Source: Pterois miles
Lineage: Eukaryota; Chordata; Actinopteri; Perciformes; Scorpaenidae
Length of the DNA stretch: 64,000 nucleotides
NCBI GenBank assembly: GCA_947000775.1
Contig: CAMQGK010000334.1
Span: 1,490,001 to 1,554,000, forward strand
Reading direction: 5' to 3'
Part shown: piece after piece, positions 46,685-58,430 of the stretch
Numbering within the stretch: position 1 is the first letter of the stretch
Layout of the letters: every line of letters begins with the position of its first letter
Translations under genes and position numbers: made by a program
Notes under the pieces: model-generated
Databases searched by the model: none
Seen by the model: the letters and a program-made list of their open reading frames with translations, nothing else
What the model was told of the DNA's origin: nothing

Positions 46685-49600
46685 TGCGCCTTTCCATCAA
46701 ACATTCTAGATGTCATGTTTAACATTTTAGACACATTTCCCCAAAATCCAGCCTGGCATCTTTGGTAACTTGATTGGCAAGAAACACACACAACACACAC
46801 TGGATGCTTCGTCCTCTGAAAGCCTTCACAACTTTGTCATTGAAAAGACTATTGCTTTCATTTGTCTTTCACCTCTCCTACAGTATCCGTCTTCCCTCTT
46901 CCCCCCACCATCATTACCCTCTCTGCTATCTTCATAAATCTATATCCTCCACCTTGTATCCTTTGTGACTGAACTTGAATCCCTTCCCTCTGCTCTTCTC
47001 TCCTTCTCATACATTTCTTTCTGATTTTGTTTGCCACCGTAACTCTGCCCAATCCTTTTAACTCCTTTATAAGGGCTCCACACGTAAAGCTGCCTTTGAG
47101 CTTGTACTGTAGCTGCTGGATTTCAAATGTGTGGACACTGAACTCTGTAAAATAGCAACTCAAGCTCTGCCTGCTTCGCCTTTGTTAAGTTTTACCATTT
47201 TCATATGGCGTCTGTAATGTCAACAGCTGTTAATGTTTATCCGAGCTCATCCACTTTATTCTCTTACAGTCTCCTTTTTTATTTGTCCTTCATTCCCTTT
47301 GTCCTTGACTTGACTGCTTCTACTACTTTCCTTTACTTCCCTCCCATCCTGTCCTGTTCAGTCAGCCTCTCTGTCACTCTTTCTCCCGGCCTTCTCAAAT
47401 CCTCTCTTCATCTTTCCCTTTTCCTCACGTCCTCGTCTTCCAGTCTACTTCTCCCCTCCCGTCCTTCCGTCCCCCTTCCCGCCTACTCCGCCGTACCCAG
47501 TGTCATTGTTCGGATAATTATTTATTAACGTGTTTATGTCGCCACCGTCCCTGTCTGTTGCTGCCATCTGTGCCCAGTTAGGTGCCCGCCTCCCTGTGCC
47601 GCTCTGCCCTGCCCGTGGGGGAGAAAGCCATACACGGGGGCACAGATCAGACTCCCACACAAAAACACTCTCTCCTTCTTTGTTCTTCTTCTCTTTGATT
47701 CACAAACCCACACATGCACACACCTTCTGCTGACAGCCCCCTCCCCTCTCCCCTGCGCTGCCCCTGGGGCTTGGTGGGGTTAGCTGGGATGAGAGGCACG
47801 CAGCAGTAGCCACCACACTCCCTTCTGTCCTGTCCTGCTCCTTGAGCTCTGTTCTCCTCTGTCAGCACTACATATAGATGAAGGAGGCGGCAGCAGCAGT
47901 TGTGGTGTTACCTTGATAAAGTTATTTAGAGGACACAGGAAGAAGGAACATATAGACAACTAATTATGGATTAATGTTTCAACTTGATTTTACAGCCATA
48001 TAAGTTAAATACACGGTATTGTTGTTGCTTTACTTTCCCCCAATGCTCATGATTAAAAAAAAAAAAAAAGATGCTGGGAAGCTTGTCTGTAAACATGAGA
48101 AGAAATGTTTCCTTCACTGAAACAAATCCAGATTTGGGCTTCTCCTTCAGATCGAAACAATATCTCTAATGGATATAACATATTGCGCTGTGATATATGA
48201 AACGCTAATGCCGCCTGAGCCCAATAATGAAGGATTTAAGCATCTGACTGAGTGCCATCCTCACCATGTTGTAATATGACAGGGAGGAGGAAAAGAGGGG
48301 TGGACAGAGAGAGAGGAAAGAGAAGAAGAAGAAGGGGGGGGGGGGGGGTTGATCATGCATCCTGGATCTCAATAAGTAAACAGAACAAATATTCTCCATC
48401 TCTTCTCCTCCTTCTCTGCTGTTCTCACAAGTCATTCCAAGTCCCCTGTTGTCCATTCTCTCATCATGATCTCTATCTGTTGGCAGTCCGTCTCTCATCT
48501 CCTCCGTTCCCCATGGCAGCTTTCTTTCATCCCCTCACTTTTTTGCTCCATTTCTCGCTGCATTTCTTCAGCTCTCACACGTATCTCGACATCAGGGTTT
48601 TTTTCGTCTTTACAGTATATTCCTACTTCTACCTAACTAAGCTCCCTCTCTCTCCCTGTACATATGCATGAGTCTAACTTTCTCGCTCAGAGTAGAAGAC
48701 CAGGACGCAGGCTGGTAGAGGATGTGGTCCTGGTTGCTTCTATCAAGGAGCGTAGAGGAGTGTGGGTACTTCCTCAGGGATAGTGCCTCATTAGTGTGAA
48801 TGGTACACAGGAGAGCATGTAGAGACTGTGTGTATATGTGTCTGTTTGAGTGCCTCTGTCTATAATTAGGAGTCACAGCGAGTAGCGCTGTGGATCAGAG
48901 TTAGATAAGTGCTCTGGCAGCTAGCCAGCACCGGAGCTAGCCTCATGTGTGCACACAGACAAATATACGCACACACACACACACAGACCCCCACACCCAC
49001 ACAGACAGCTCCCACCTCTGAGGTTCGTGTGTGGCTGTGCAGTGTGGTTGTTGGGAATGATTTGGCTTCCGCCTCCTCTCAAAAGTACCACCTGCAGATG
49101 GCAGGGGCCAGTTAGATGTATCCAGTTTTACCTCGACAAGATCCATCTCTGGCTGGAACCCACATCCACAAATGCACACACCCACACACCTGTACTTTAT
49201 CATCTGAGGCAGGCAACAAGGGAACCACAATGGCTACCCAAAACAGACGATCAAAGACGTGATACGACCACGCATGCACGCACACACACACACGGAAACA
49301 CTCAAAATAGGGAATCGCTCTTGCCCTCATTCAACCCCAGAAGGGAAAACTCACACACATGTGCAAAACACACACACAAACACTCCAGCATGCATCCTCC
49401 ACCTGGGTAAAGGAATCTTTCATCTTTCCGTGGCTGCCACTGGGCTTGCATACCCACACACACACAAACATACACACACACATTCCCTGTCTCCACCTGC
49501 TACCCCTTCCTACTACATTGATATAAGCAAACCACCTCCACCAACCCGCAAATACCTACACAAACACAAGTCGACTCTGCTTGGCAACCACCAAATGCAG

Positions 49601-50416
49601 ATGTGTTTATGCACTCAAGCATAAAGAGTCAATGTATTGACCGATGAATTCATAAAAGTTCAGAAAGCTCTGATCCACTTAGAGCCTCCTCTGTCAGGCC
49701 TTTATGGGGAACTGCAAAACACTTCACCCTAATGTAAGAGTTTACGGCTTTAGTCGGAGTTTTAAGACTGTAGAATAGATGTGGTGTCTGTACAGCTTTA
49801 TGATGCCACTGCTATTTGTTTGGTGGATGTAATTTGGCGGTGCCTGAGATGGAGTTCAGCTTTGGTGAACGAGCAGTAACCATCACACATTTTGTGACTG
49901 CTAGTGAGGCAAATTTGGCCCCAAACATACGCCTCTTTAACCTTAGTGACTCCTTTAATTAGCAAAATTGCTACCAAGACACACATAAAAAGAGGCGCAA
50001 TTAGCTGTTGCTGTCGTGAAAAGTACTGACTTTGTATTTCTAAAAGAGAAGTCAGAGGTCTTTTCCATTAACTTACAGTACGTGCAGTCTGTGTCTTTTT
50101 GGCACAAGCATCTAGTGGACATCATATGAACTGCATCACAAGGATTTTCTCGCTTCGGCACTCAAACATGGTGGTTGCCACTTGGTTTCACCTTGCTGAA
50201 TAAATGAGGTTTTGGCTCATTAATGTTGTTTGTCCTGCAACAGGTCCAGAAGTGACTAATAATTCAACAGCACGGCATTACTGTCAGTCCTTGAGGAGTT
50301 TAATGAGCAAAAACAATCACTAAGACACACACACACAAAGATCATGAGGGGGTTCTTGCAGCAAATCTGGATGTTTGTGTAAAAATATCTCAACTATACA
50401 CACACACACTCACACT

Positions 50417-50452
<36 letters not shown>

Positions 50453-51273
50453 AACATACACAAGAGCATGGAAGTGTGTAGGTGCCCTTGCGCAAATGGA
50501 GCAAACAAATGAAGCTCTAATGGCTCTTACTGTCTCTTTATGCACTGACCTTCAAACACAACGGTTATATCCCTGAGAAGCGCGCACACACACATGCTCA
50601 CATAAGCAAATCAAACCCCAGAAACAGGTCCTTCGTACTTCATGGTGAACATTAGATGTGTCCATATTGAGAGTGTGTGTATGTGCATGTGCAGTCTGGA
50701 CTTTGTGTGCATGTATGGATGTCTGTGTCTGTGTGTGTTATGTAATGTGCATCAAGTGTGGTTGAGCGGAGGGTGGTCACAGCCTGTCTGGATAAGGTCA
50801 CAGGTCACACAGGTCAATAAAAGGTTCTACAGTGTTGTGACAGGAGGGATTACAGTTCATAGTGCAATGGCAAACAGGGTAAAAGTTCACACAAAGAAGA
50901 GGAAGGCTGGGACACTGCATTCACACATCGGTGCTCTAAATCCTAAAGCATGCTCAACTTCAGTACAATCCAGCACAGTGCAGGTAGGAAGGCAGGAAGC
51001 AGGGAATATACACAAGAAAAAAGTACACTTTGTTTAGCTTTCCTTCCCGGAGGCATTTTCATTTTGGGAAATTCCTGAATTCCCAAGCAACATAATATTT
51101 TCTGTGCAGTGTTTCACACTTCAGCATTTAAAATGCAACAAGTTCTACCTTATTTTCACTGTAAATTACAGTAAGTTCATGCCTGAGTATTTTTTTTTTT
51201 TTTTTTTTTTTTACGTTGGAAGGCTGTTGATGAATTTCCAGAAATGGAGGAAAAATAAAGTTCACCTTTAAAA
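46685..51273. other. Long gene-free stretch with simple repeats
   Basis: No supported gene. Pyrimidine-rich patches at 47260-47490 and 48400-48660, a G-run at about 48336-48348, CA-rich stretches at 48960-49500, a (CA)n tract at 50397-50445 and a 22-base T-run at 51190-51212 are present. The 47445-47660 stretch is GC-richer with open frames on both strands, but no domain is recognisable. Confidence 0.5.
50397..50445 (+). repeat. (CA)n microsatellite
   Basis: A CA tract with two CTCA interruptions near its left end. Confidence 0.9.
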
Positions 51274-51890
51274 CAGAGCTGTCAAAGTTAAAGCAATAAT
51301 AATAAGTTAAGGCAAATTTGTTTTAACGCCACTAATTTATTTAACACAATCAATATTTCAGAGGTTGTAGCGGGCTCAGTTTTAAAGCTAGAGTGTGGAT
51401 ACTGGTATCATATTAAACTAGAAAACCTAATAAACACATTGGTACCAACCATGTTATACTGGCTTGTGAAGGAGGTTAAATAATGCTCCAAAATTGCGCT
51501 AAATTTTGGCGAGGAAAAACTGGCATGGCCATTTTCAAAGGGGTGAAAGGAGTCTCCACTTTACAAACATGCCCACTTTATGATAAGAAAGTTATGATGA
51601 TGCAGTTTGGGGCAAGTCATAGTCAAGTCAGCAGCGGCTGTGGTTTGCCATGTTATGATTTGAGCATATTTTTAGGCTAAATGCAATACCTGTGAGGGTT
51701 TCTCAACAATATTTGTCATTGTTTTGTGCTGTTCGTTGATTTTCAATAAAAATATGCATACATTTGTATAAAACAATCCCACAGTATTTGCCCATTAAAG
51801 TGCATTTTGAATGGATAAAAATGTGTGATTAATTTGTGATTAATCATGGACAATCATGTGAGTAAATATGTTACTCGATTGACAGCCCTA
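51274..51890 (+). mobile_element. hAT-like element, family B, complete with perfect 8-bp TSD
   Basis: The left end CAGAGCTGTCAA and the right end TTGACAGCCCTA are inverted copies with few mismatches. The identical octamer CTTTAAAA lies directly outside both ends (51266-51273 and 51891-51898). The 617-bp body matches 20895-21572 throughout. It has no transposase frame. Confidence 0.88.
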
Positions 51891-51898
51891 CTTTAAAA

Positions 51899-52857
51899 CC
51901 ATGGTGACTGCATCCTGTAATTTGCAAATCCCTGATTGCTTACTTAATTGTTAGGATGTCAGTCTCTTTTACAGAACTGGACAACGCAAATAACACCTTA
52001 TAAATACAGGATATCTGAATCATTCAGGTATGTCTGAGTTGCCATTTTAAGCACTTGAATACCCCAAGACCAGAGTGTTCTTCACATTGTTCACTATCTG
52101 AAACTACGTCATTTGTCAAGATCATTGGCTTATAACAGAAATGATCTGCGCCATCGAATTGCAATAAAAGAGAAATTATCCGTACCACTGACTTACGCTC
52201 GAACAGCAATTTTTTTCCCCCTTTGACTTAAACCACAGAAAATATTACATTGATTTTTACATTGACTTGAAACAGACAGAGCTGCTCTGTTACATTGATT
52301 TAAACCAGAAAAGAGATGATCTTGGTGCCAAGATCCTTTAGGGTCACCATCACTTTGGGTAGGATTATATAAGATAGGTACAATAGGCAGCATTCTTGTC
52401 TACATTACAGGACAAGGCAGTGCAGGTGGCATTCTTAACTCAGAGGGTCTCCATACCAGGATTGATTAAAACTGGCTTTCTTTAACCCATCCACCATCAT
52501 TTCACTTCACATAACCAGTTAGTGTGTCAGGCTTGTCAAGGGCATGACTTATCTGTATCTTAGTCATTAATTAATAGCTAAATTAAGTGTATAAAATGTG
52601 TAAAACCACATTATTACTACACTGAGAAACTTCAATCAGTTGTGATTGAGGAAAACAAATGGACTAGGCACTGTATTAGCTGATTTGTGAAGTAAAATAA
52701 CTGCAGATTGCTGTTCAATCAGCCTGTAGAGCCTTGTAGACTAATCAAGCCTCAGTACCAAGACCCCCTGTTCTCCCATCTATTATGGTACATTAAGGTA
52801 GACCACTACAAGACACAGTCACGTCCAGTCAGGTGATATCAGAACAGAGACACTCAC
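51899..52857. other. Gene-free stretch
   Basis: No supported feature. Four short direct echoes of ACATTGA(T/C)TT occur around 52245-52305. Confidence 0.45.
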
Positions 52858-52906
52858 TCAGTTGTCTCCTTGACGACAAAGTAGCGCTCCCATGCGCCTT
52901 GATGCC
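52858..52906 (-). CDS. Candidate internal exon, 49 bp (weak)
   Basis: On the minus strand a pyrimidine-rich tract (CTTCTGTTTCCAG, with a long T-run further upstream) ends in AG at 52908-52907, and GTGAGT follows at 52857-52852, close to the ideal donor. The 49 bases between have an open frame reading HQGAWERYFVVKETT, with G/C-ending codons (GAG, CGC, TAC, GTC, AAG), unlike the AT-rich surroundings. If the donor is not used, the same frame stops at once with TGA, so a terminal exon is the alternative. The peptide loosely recalls the start of PH-type domains (W-x-x-Y-F-V-V-K), but I do not recognise the gene. No partner exon was found in the window. Chance is possible with so short a frame. Confidence 0.28.
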
Positions 52907-53189
52907 CTGGAAACAGAAGACATGTTGACACAAAGAGCAACCAATAAAAAAAAAAAAAAGAGAGAAAAATGAATGGAAAAGAGCAAGAAGTACACTTCTG
53001 GAACGCTGGATCACAGACCATCATTCCTTGCAAAACGCTAATACAGAGATAAAATATGGGTTGAAATATTCAATATAAATATTCACAACTGATAAACTGT
53101 GGGGAAAAATCCGCATTTCCAACATTCAAGTGCTTTTCAAAAATGTTCAAACTTCAAATAAAAACAGACAATCTCTCACGACTGGTCAG

Positions 53190-53620
53190 ACCAGGAAAAA
53201 GATCTCACTGTCACCATGGATAGCAACTCCTGGATGCACATCTATAATAACAACTTCTCAATGACCCACAACTCCAAACAACTTATTCAATACACACCGC
53301 TACACAGAGTTCACCTCTCACAATATGAACTGCAACAACACCTGTACACTATGCACATTAAACTGCAGGCTCTGCCCCCCTTTACTAACATCCAGCACAA
53401 ATATAGCACATAAAATATCCTCAACTGTAGCTCGCAGATTTCCAATCTCCCCTTCTGTATGTCTGCTGGGGAGCCTCTCCTCAGTTGAACCACCACTGAA
53501 ATATGAACTATCAATACCGGTTGCCTGAACAGACCCTTAAAAGCAATAGTACTAAACTGGAAAGACAGAAGTAACCACTCGACATCCCAGTGGCACCTTC
53601 TACTATCTGAGTACATTTAG
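53190..53620 (+). pseudogene. C-terminal remnant of an L1-like LINE ORF2
   Basis: Three plus-strand frames in succession carry parts of the end of an L1-clade polyprotein. The first reads LHRVHLSQYELQ (about 53310), the second CTLCTLN and PSVCLLGSLSS (to about 53500), and the third AIVLNWKDRS at 53543-53572, followed by LLLSEYI. The order matches the region after reverse transcriptase in fish L1 elements (H-R-x-H, a Cys pair, then a conserved LNWKDR-type motif and a Trp/Leu-rich end). At least two frameshifts and a stop make it dead. The reverse-transcriptase core is absent, as expected of a 5'-truncated LINE insertion. A V-SINE-like element was later inserted right behind it. Confidence 0.55.
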
Positions 53621-53634
53621 CATTAAAAACCCAA

Positions 53635-53927
53635 CCATCCATCGAAGGCAGGGTTCACCCTGGACAGGTCGCCAGTCCATCGCAGGGCACATAGAGACAG
53701 ACAACCATTCACGCTCACATCCACACCTACGGGCAATTTAGAGTCATCAATTAACCTAAACAGCATGTCTTTGGACGGTGGGAGGAAGCCAGCGTACCCG
53801 GAGAAAACCCACGCTTACACGGGGAGAACATGCAAACTCCACACAGAAGAGTCCCAAGCCCGGATTTGAACCTGTGACCCTCTTGCTGTGAGGCGACAGC
53901 GCTAACCACCACACCACCGTGCAGCCA
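53635..53927 (-). mobile_element. Full-length V-SINE-like element with perfect 14-bp TSD
   Basis: Read on the minus strand it has a tRNA-like head ending in GGTTCAAATCCGGGC (B box), the conserved central block (GGAGTTTGCATGTTCTCC, TCCTCCCACCGTCCAAAGA) and a tail with GCGACCTGTCCAGGGTG. The direct repeat CATTAAAAACCCAA occurs exactly at 53621-53634 and 53928-53941. The tRNA head plus conserved middle is characteristic of V-SINEs; the family name is from memory. Confidence 0.88.
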
Positions 53928-53941
53928 CATTAAAAACCCAA

Positions 53942-54609
53942 TAGGTTCATTTCACAGATTATAATAATAATAATAATTACTATCATCAATAAAATTATTA
54001 CTATTGTTATTTTTTATTTATTTTAAGATGTTACAAGAATTATTATGACTATTGTTTCATCTTTTATGTTACGTTTGTTTTGGTTTGGCTGAACTTCACC
54101 TTGTTTTATTAATCTATTCTTAGGTTTTGTTCCTCTGTTCTGATTATTGTTCTACCTGTTAAGTTGCTGCTGTTCTGTTTTTTGCTTCATTAAAAACAAA
54201 TAATTTCATTTAATTAATTTCTTGGGTAATGTGGCTACCCATGTCAGCACGTAGATAATACTAGCTAGTTCTAAAGCTAATAATTTAATGGAGACATTAG
54301 AAGTATTTTCTTTCCCTTTCACATCCTTTGAGCTCTGCTTTTCAGCTTTTTACTTGCATTATTATTAAGTTTCAAGAAGGTCAGGTAAGAAAATGTATTA
54401 AAGATTTCAGGAGCGGCAGACAAAAAAAATTGAGTGGCTGGTAGAAATGTTCAGTGACCTGCCACAGTGGCAGGCAAGGAAAAAACTTAATTTCAAACCC
54501 TGGTTGAGAATCGACCCATGCATCACTACAGCTTACAACGTTGAATACTGGTTCGTTTTGTCATCTGTGGACACATGGTCTCACTGTTAAAAGGACAATT
54601 TCATTCATG
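53942..54609. other. AT-rich gene-free stretch
   Basis: It contains an (ATA)n patch near 53963 and a partial dispersed repeat at 54428-54503. No gene is visible. Confidence 0.5.
54428..54503 (-). repeat. Dispersed repeat end, partner of 28918-28989
   Basis: TTGAGTGGCTGGTAG, GCCACAGTGGCAGG and TTAATTTCAAACCCTGG are the reverse-complement counterpart of the segment at 28918-28989. Confidence 0.5.
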
Positions 54610-54912
54610 CATTCACTCAGTCATAGCTACAGTCTAGACAGTCTGTCTAGTGTCTATCAAAAGACTTGGTAACGTGCACAGGCTTTCATTTCCCTTCTTT
54701 CTCTAATACAGATGAAAAGTGTGTGCGAGGCCCTTTGCCTCATTGACACGTTTTGATAGAGAGAAGAAAAATTGAGCTAGAGGGTGACGCCGCAGTAAAG
54801 TGCAGGGTTTATAAATACTGCTGGGTTGTTCTTTGTGTTCCCACACTGCCATTTGCTTGCCAAAAACTACAGATGTTACACTGATTCCACAACATACATA
54901 GAAGCCATGAGA
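54610..54912 (+). repeat. Direct duplication, copy A
   Basis: This segment and 56887-57199 align over about 300 bp in the same orientation at roughly 80 percent identity by eye, from CATTCACTC to AGAAGCCATGAGA. Shared blocks include GGGTTTATAAATACTGCTGG and CATTTGCTTGCCAAAAACT. Both have an open minus frame of about 70 codons with shared residues (LSHGFYVCCGISVT). No domain is recognised. Confidence 0.75.
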
Positions 54913-54991
54913 AAGTGGCACAATTTGCAAGTAAGAAAAGATATTATCCTATTCCAGTATTATTAGGCAGGAGTGCAGCGTTTGACACAAT

Positions 54992-55373
54992 GAAGAAGAA
55001 GAAGAAGAAGAAGAAGAAGAAGAACAACAACAACAACAAGAACAACAACAACAACAACCTTTATTAGTCCCACGAGGGGAAATTCAATTTTTACACTCTG
55101 TTTGTTAACTTATACACGGTACATGCAGACCCGAAACACACACATACATGCATCAATGGAGAGATGTCAGAGTGAGGGGGCTGCTCCTGACAAGCGCCCC
55201 GAGCAGTTGGGGGTTTGGTGCCTTGCTCAGGGGCACCTCGGCAGTGCCCAAGAGGTAAACTGGCACCTTTCCAGCTACCAGTTCACAGTCAGTTCTTGGT
55301 CCATGTCGGGACTTGAACCGGTGACCCTCCGGTTCCCAAGCCAACTCCCTACAGACTGAGCTACTGCCGCCCC
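54992..55373 (-). mobile_element. tRNA-derived SINE, copy 4, compound (TTC)n/(TTG)n tail
   Basis: The head ends at 55373, the B box is GGACTTGAACC on plus at 55309-55319, and the body is near identical to copy 3. The tail, seen on plus, is about 32 bp of GAA repeats followed by about 36 bp of CAA repeats directly before CTTTATTAGTCCC. So two different tail repeats have been joined in one copy. Confidence 0.9.
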
Positions 55374-55507
55374 ACCATCATCATAACATCAGCATCATTA
55401 ACATCAAAACTGAAAGATTTGAGAAGTGGGTAGGACTTCCTTGCTCAGTACTTACCTGAGATGAAGCGGCTTTTAGTTTTTATAGTCATAGCTCCTTGAA
55501 TGCTTTG
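55374..55507. other. Short spacer
   Basis: No feature recognised. Confidence 0.4.
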
Positions 55508-56105
55508 AGTAGAGTTGTTCAAATACCAGTATCGGAAATGCATCCAACACTGCCAAAATTTGGATCAGGTATCGACACGTACGCCAATCTATAGACCGAT
55601 CCGATACCATAATTTATTAACTCAGAAAAAAACAATCAACTCAACATCAACTATACTGTCGTCTTGGATGTATCATGTCTGCCACTGGCAGCTTCTGTTT
55701 TAGAGCAGTGATGACGAACTGATTGCAGGTAGTTTGTCAAGTCAAGATAGCAAACAACAACAGTGGGGGGCTAGTGGAGGAATGGTAGTTAGAGTGACGA
55801 AAATGTCAGCCATTTAGCTATTTTGCACAGTGGAAAATCCAACAAGTAAAACTGAATAGCAAAAGGTTAATGCTTTTGAAAGTTGAAGCTACTGCATTCA
55901 TTCTCTGTATGTATTTGTTCACGTTTTAAAGGCTTTAACCTGAGCCAGGCCACACAACAAAGATAGTAATCGTATCAAATCCATACACGCTCAGTAGTAA
56001 ACAGCTGTTATATAATAATAATAATAATCTTTATTTTAATCACACTGATATCGGACCGCCTGAAATTGTAAGTTCAGGTATCAGAATCGTGTCGGAAAGG
56101 CAAAA
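55508..56105. mobile_element. Possible DNA-transposon-derived repeat
   Basis: Both edges carry clustered TATCGG/CCGATA-type words (AAATACCAGTATCGGAAATG at left, CTGATATCGGACCGCC and AGGTATCAGAATCGTGTCGG at right), which recalls a teleost repeat family. Clean inverted ends and target duplication are not established. A (TAA)n patch lies at 56012-56030. Confidence 0.3.
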
Positions 56106-56886
56106 AGCTATCAAACATCTCCAGCAGATTGCTTTACATTAACACTGTTCAAAAGCAGACAGAAAACATTCCTTCTCACTTGGAATTAAATGTGCGATAT
56201 AAATAAAGTCTCGCTTGTTTTGGCAAAAAAAAAAAAGAAGGAAAAAACGATGGTGGAACGAAGACATGGTGATGAATGTGTTTGTAATCTGAATCCAATT
56301 TCTGATCGGTGTGGCATGTGTGCATATTCAATAAATATCTTTCTGTTTGTCAAAAAAAAGAGGGAATGGAGACAAATCAAGCTCCAACACTGCCTGCCTG
56401 CTAATGTCTATATAGCAGTGGCAGACTGTCATTTCTCACTCGGAGTAAATAACTACAAACAGGTCTTTGCAAAGTGAGCAAATAAATACAAGGATTGAAC
56501 GCTGGTGTGTGTGTGTGTATGTGTGAGAGAGAGAGTGACAGAGAGAGGAAGAGAAGTTGGAAGGTGAACTAACGCACAAAATGTTTTTCTAAGTTATTAA
56601 TAAGTTATCTGGAATGCTGCATTGTCACTTTTTGACCCGCCCACCCAAGCCGTGATATTTTCTACTTAAGCTTACCCGAACACACCTGACTTGCAGGACC
56701 CGTTGGTTGAGGGCAGAGAATGAAATAAGCACTTTCCCCCTGCCAGATATAGTTTAATGTTGGCTGTGGTATATATATTATAGATATATTCCACATTTCT
56801 ACTGTCTGGTACCACTGACTCAGTGTTTATAATTTTAAAGCTTTCTACATAGATTTCACGGACAAACATAAATCTTTGGACTCACT
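56106..56886. other. Gene-free stretch
   Basis: No supported gene. A short (GT)n(GA)n junction lies at about 56501-56550. The 95-codon plus frame at 56190-56477 has no motif. Confidence 0.5.
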
Positions 56887-57199
56887 CATTCACTCCGTCA
56901 TAGCTACAGTCTGTTAGAGTCTATTAGAAGACCTGATAATGTGCACAGACTAAACACTAAATAAGGTTTCACTTCCCTTCGTCCTCTAATATTGATGAAA
57001 AGTGTGTGTAAGGTTCTTTGCATCTTTGACACCAGTTTTGATGAACAGAAGAAAAAATAGAGCTAGTGCGTGACCCCACAGTAAAGTACAGGGTTTATAA
57101 ATACTGCTGGGTTGTTCTTCATGTTCCCACACTGTCATTTGCTTGCCAAAAACTGAAAATGTCACACTGATTCCACAACATACGTAGAAGCCATGAGAC
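56887..57199 (+). repeat. Direct duplication, copy B
   Basis: The partner of 54610-54912, about 2.3 kb downstream in the same orientation. Differences from copy A include several small indels. The matching minus frame shares SSIYKPCTLL and VFGKQM with copy A, but amino-acid changes are frequent, so there is no clear sign of protein constraint. Confidence 0.75.
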
Positions 57200-57839
57200 A
57201 AGAACATGCTGCTTAGGCAACTATTCCCAAATAACAGTACTTCTATGGTACTTCCCTTCACATAGTCAGCTATGTTATGTATATTAATATTGTCCCAGCT
57301 GGCAATGCTCTGTTCCGGTTACTAATTATTTTGAATTACAAAACAGTGAAACAAACTGCATGAAGAAATATGATTAGTAAACACCGCATCCTATTTTAAT
57401 ACACCAGAGGAAACACAGTTAGCCCATAAACTTGCATTTAAATGATAATTTATTATCCTGCTACTGTAATACTAATTTATTTTGAGGAGTTCAATATAAT
57501 GTCTGCATTTTGCTGACTGCATATTAATGGGGGAGCAGTATTTGTGCTTTAGTCTCAATATGAAGGTCTGCCCAAGAGCTTAAATGTACTGTAAGTGGAC
57601 ATTTAAACACACTGCATTATTAATTTTACACTGCCTTAATGAAAGGTAATACTGTTAAATAATATTGACTTAATGATACTTTTGACTGCTAAACAGGCCT
57701 TAATGGAGCCAGTAATGTGTTAGTCTTGTTTGCTGATTTTAAATATCAGTTTTATTACTTAAACTACAATGTGGCAACAATGGACTATTTTTTCAGTTGA
57801 ACATTTTTTAAAATCTAACATAATCTTGCTAACATTACT
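57200..57839. other. AT-rich gene-free stretch
   Basis: Nothing recognised. Confidence 0.5.
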
Positions 57840-58430
57840 GACCCTAGCGAAGGAGAGGAGAGGGTTAACAAGAGTTGGAGAGGAAACTGTAATAGAAGAT
57901 GAGCAATGACAGGGAGGGGCAAGGCAGGGCGAAAGAGTAACGGTAATAAAGGAGAGGAGGGGGAAGAGGGAGGGAGGCAATGTGAACGGAGAGGTACACA
58001 GGTGAAAGGCCGACCATAAAGATGAGATTATGTATGGATGAAGAGCGAAAGAATGCATGCGAAAGAGACAAAGACAGAAATAACAGACGATGGAAGAAAA
58101 CAGGAGAAAGACAGGAAAGCAAATGTTTGAGCAGGATGACATGTAGTCTAAAAGCAAGACGAGTAAGATGATTGAGAAAAGGGGAGGGGGACAGATGACA
58201 GAAGGGAAAGGTGGTAACAGACAGAAAAGAGCAGCAATATGAAAATGAGAGAGATCAGAGAAAAGAAAATGGATAAATATGTGCAGAGTGAAAGAAAGGA
58301 GGGAAGAGGAGAGAGGAAGAAAAGAAGGATTAGGGAAATCATAAAATTTATAGAAGAAAGGGAAGAAAGATGGAGGGACAAGAAGACTGACAGACAAAAA
58401 GAAGAATGTATGAAAACTCTAAGTAGGGCA
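57840..58430 (+). repeat. Long polypurine-rich tract
   Basis: For almost 600 bp the plus strand is dominated by A and G (GAGGAGAGGG, GAAAGAAAGGAGGG and similar). The complementary strand is therefore a Ser/Leu/Phe/Pro frame of 212 codons (57759-58397), the second longest frame in the window, which I do not believe is a protein. No fixed repeat unit is evident. Confidence 0.7.

Noticed and set aside
47445..47733. GC-richer stretch with open frames on both strands
   Set aside because: No splice sites, start context or domain that would favour either strand.
48943..49230. Minus frame with acceptor-like CTGCAG and a charged segment
   Set aside because: It continues into CA-repeat-derived Cys/Val text, has no domain, and no matching donor site was found.
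57759..58397. 212-codon minus frame
   Set aside because: It is the complement of a polypurine tract; Ser/Leu/Phe/Pro low complexity with no motif.
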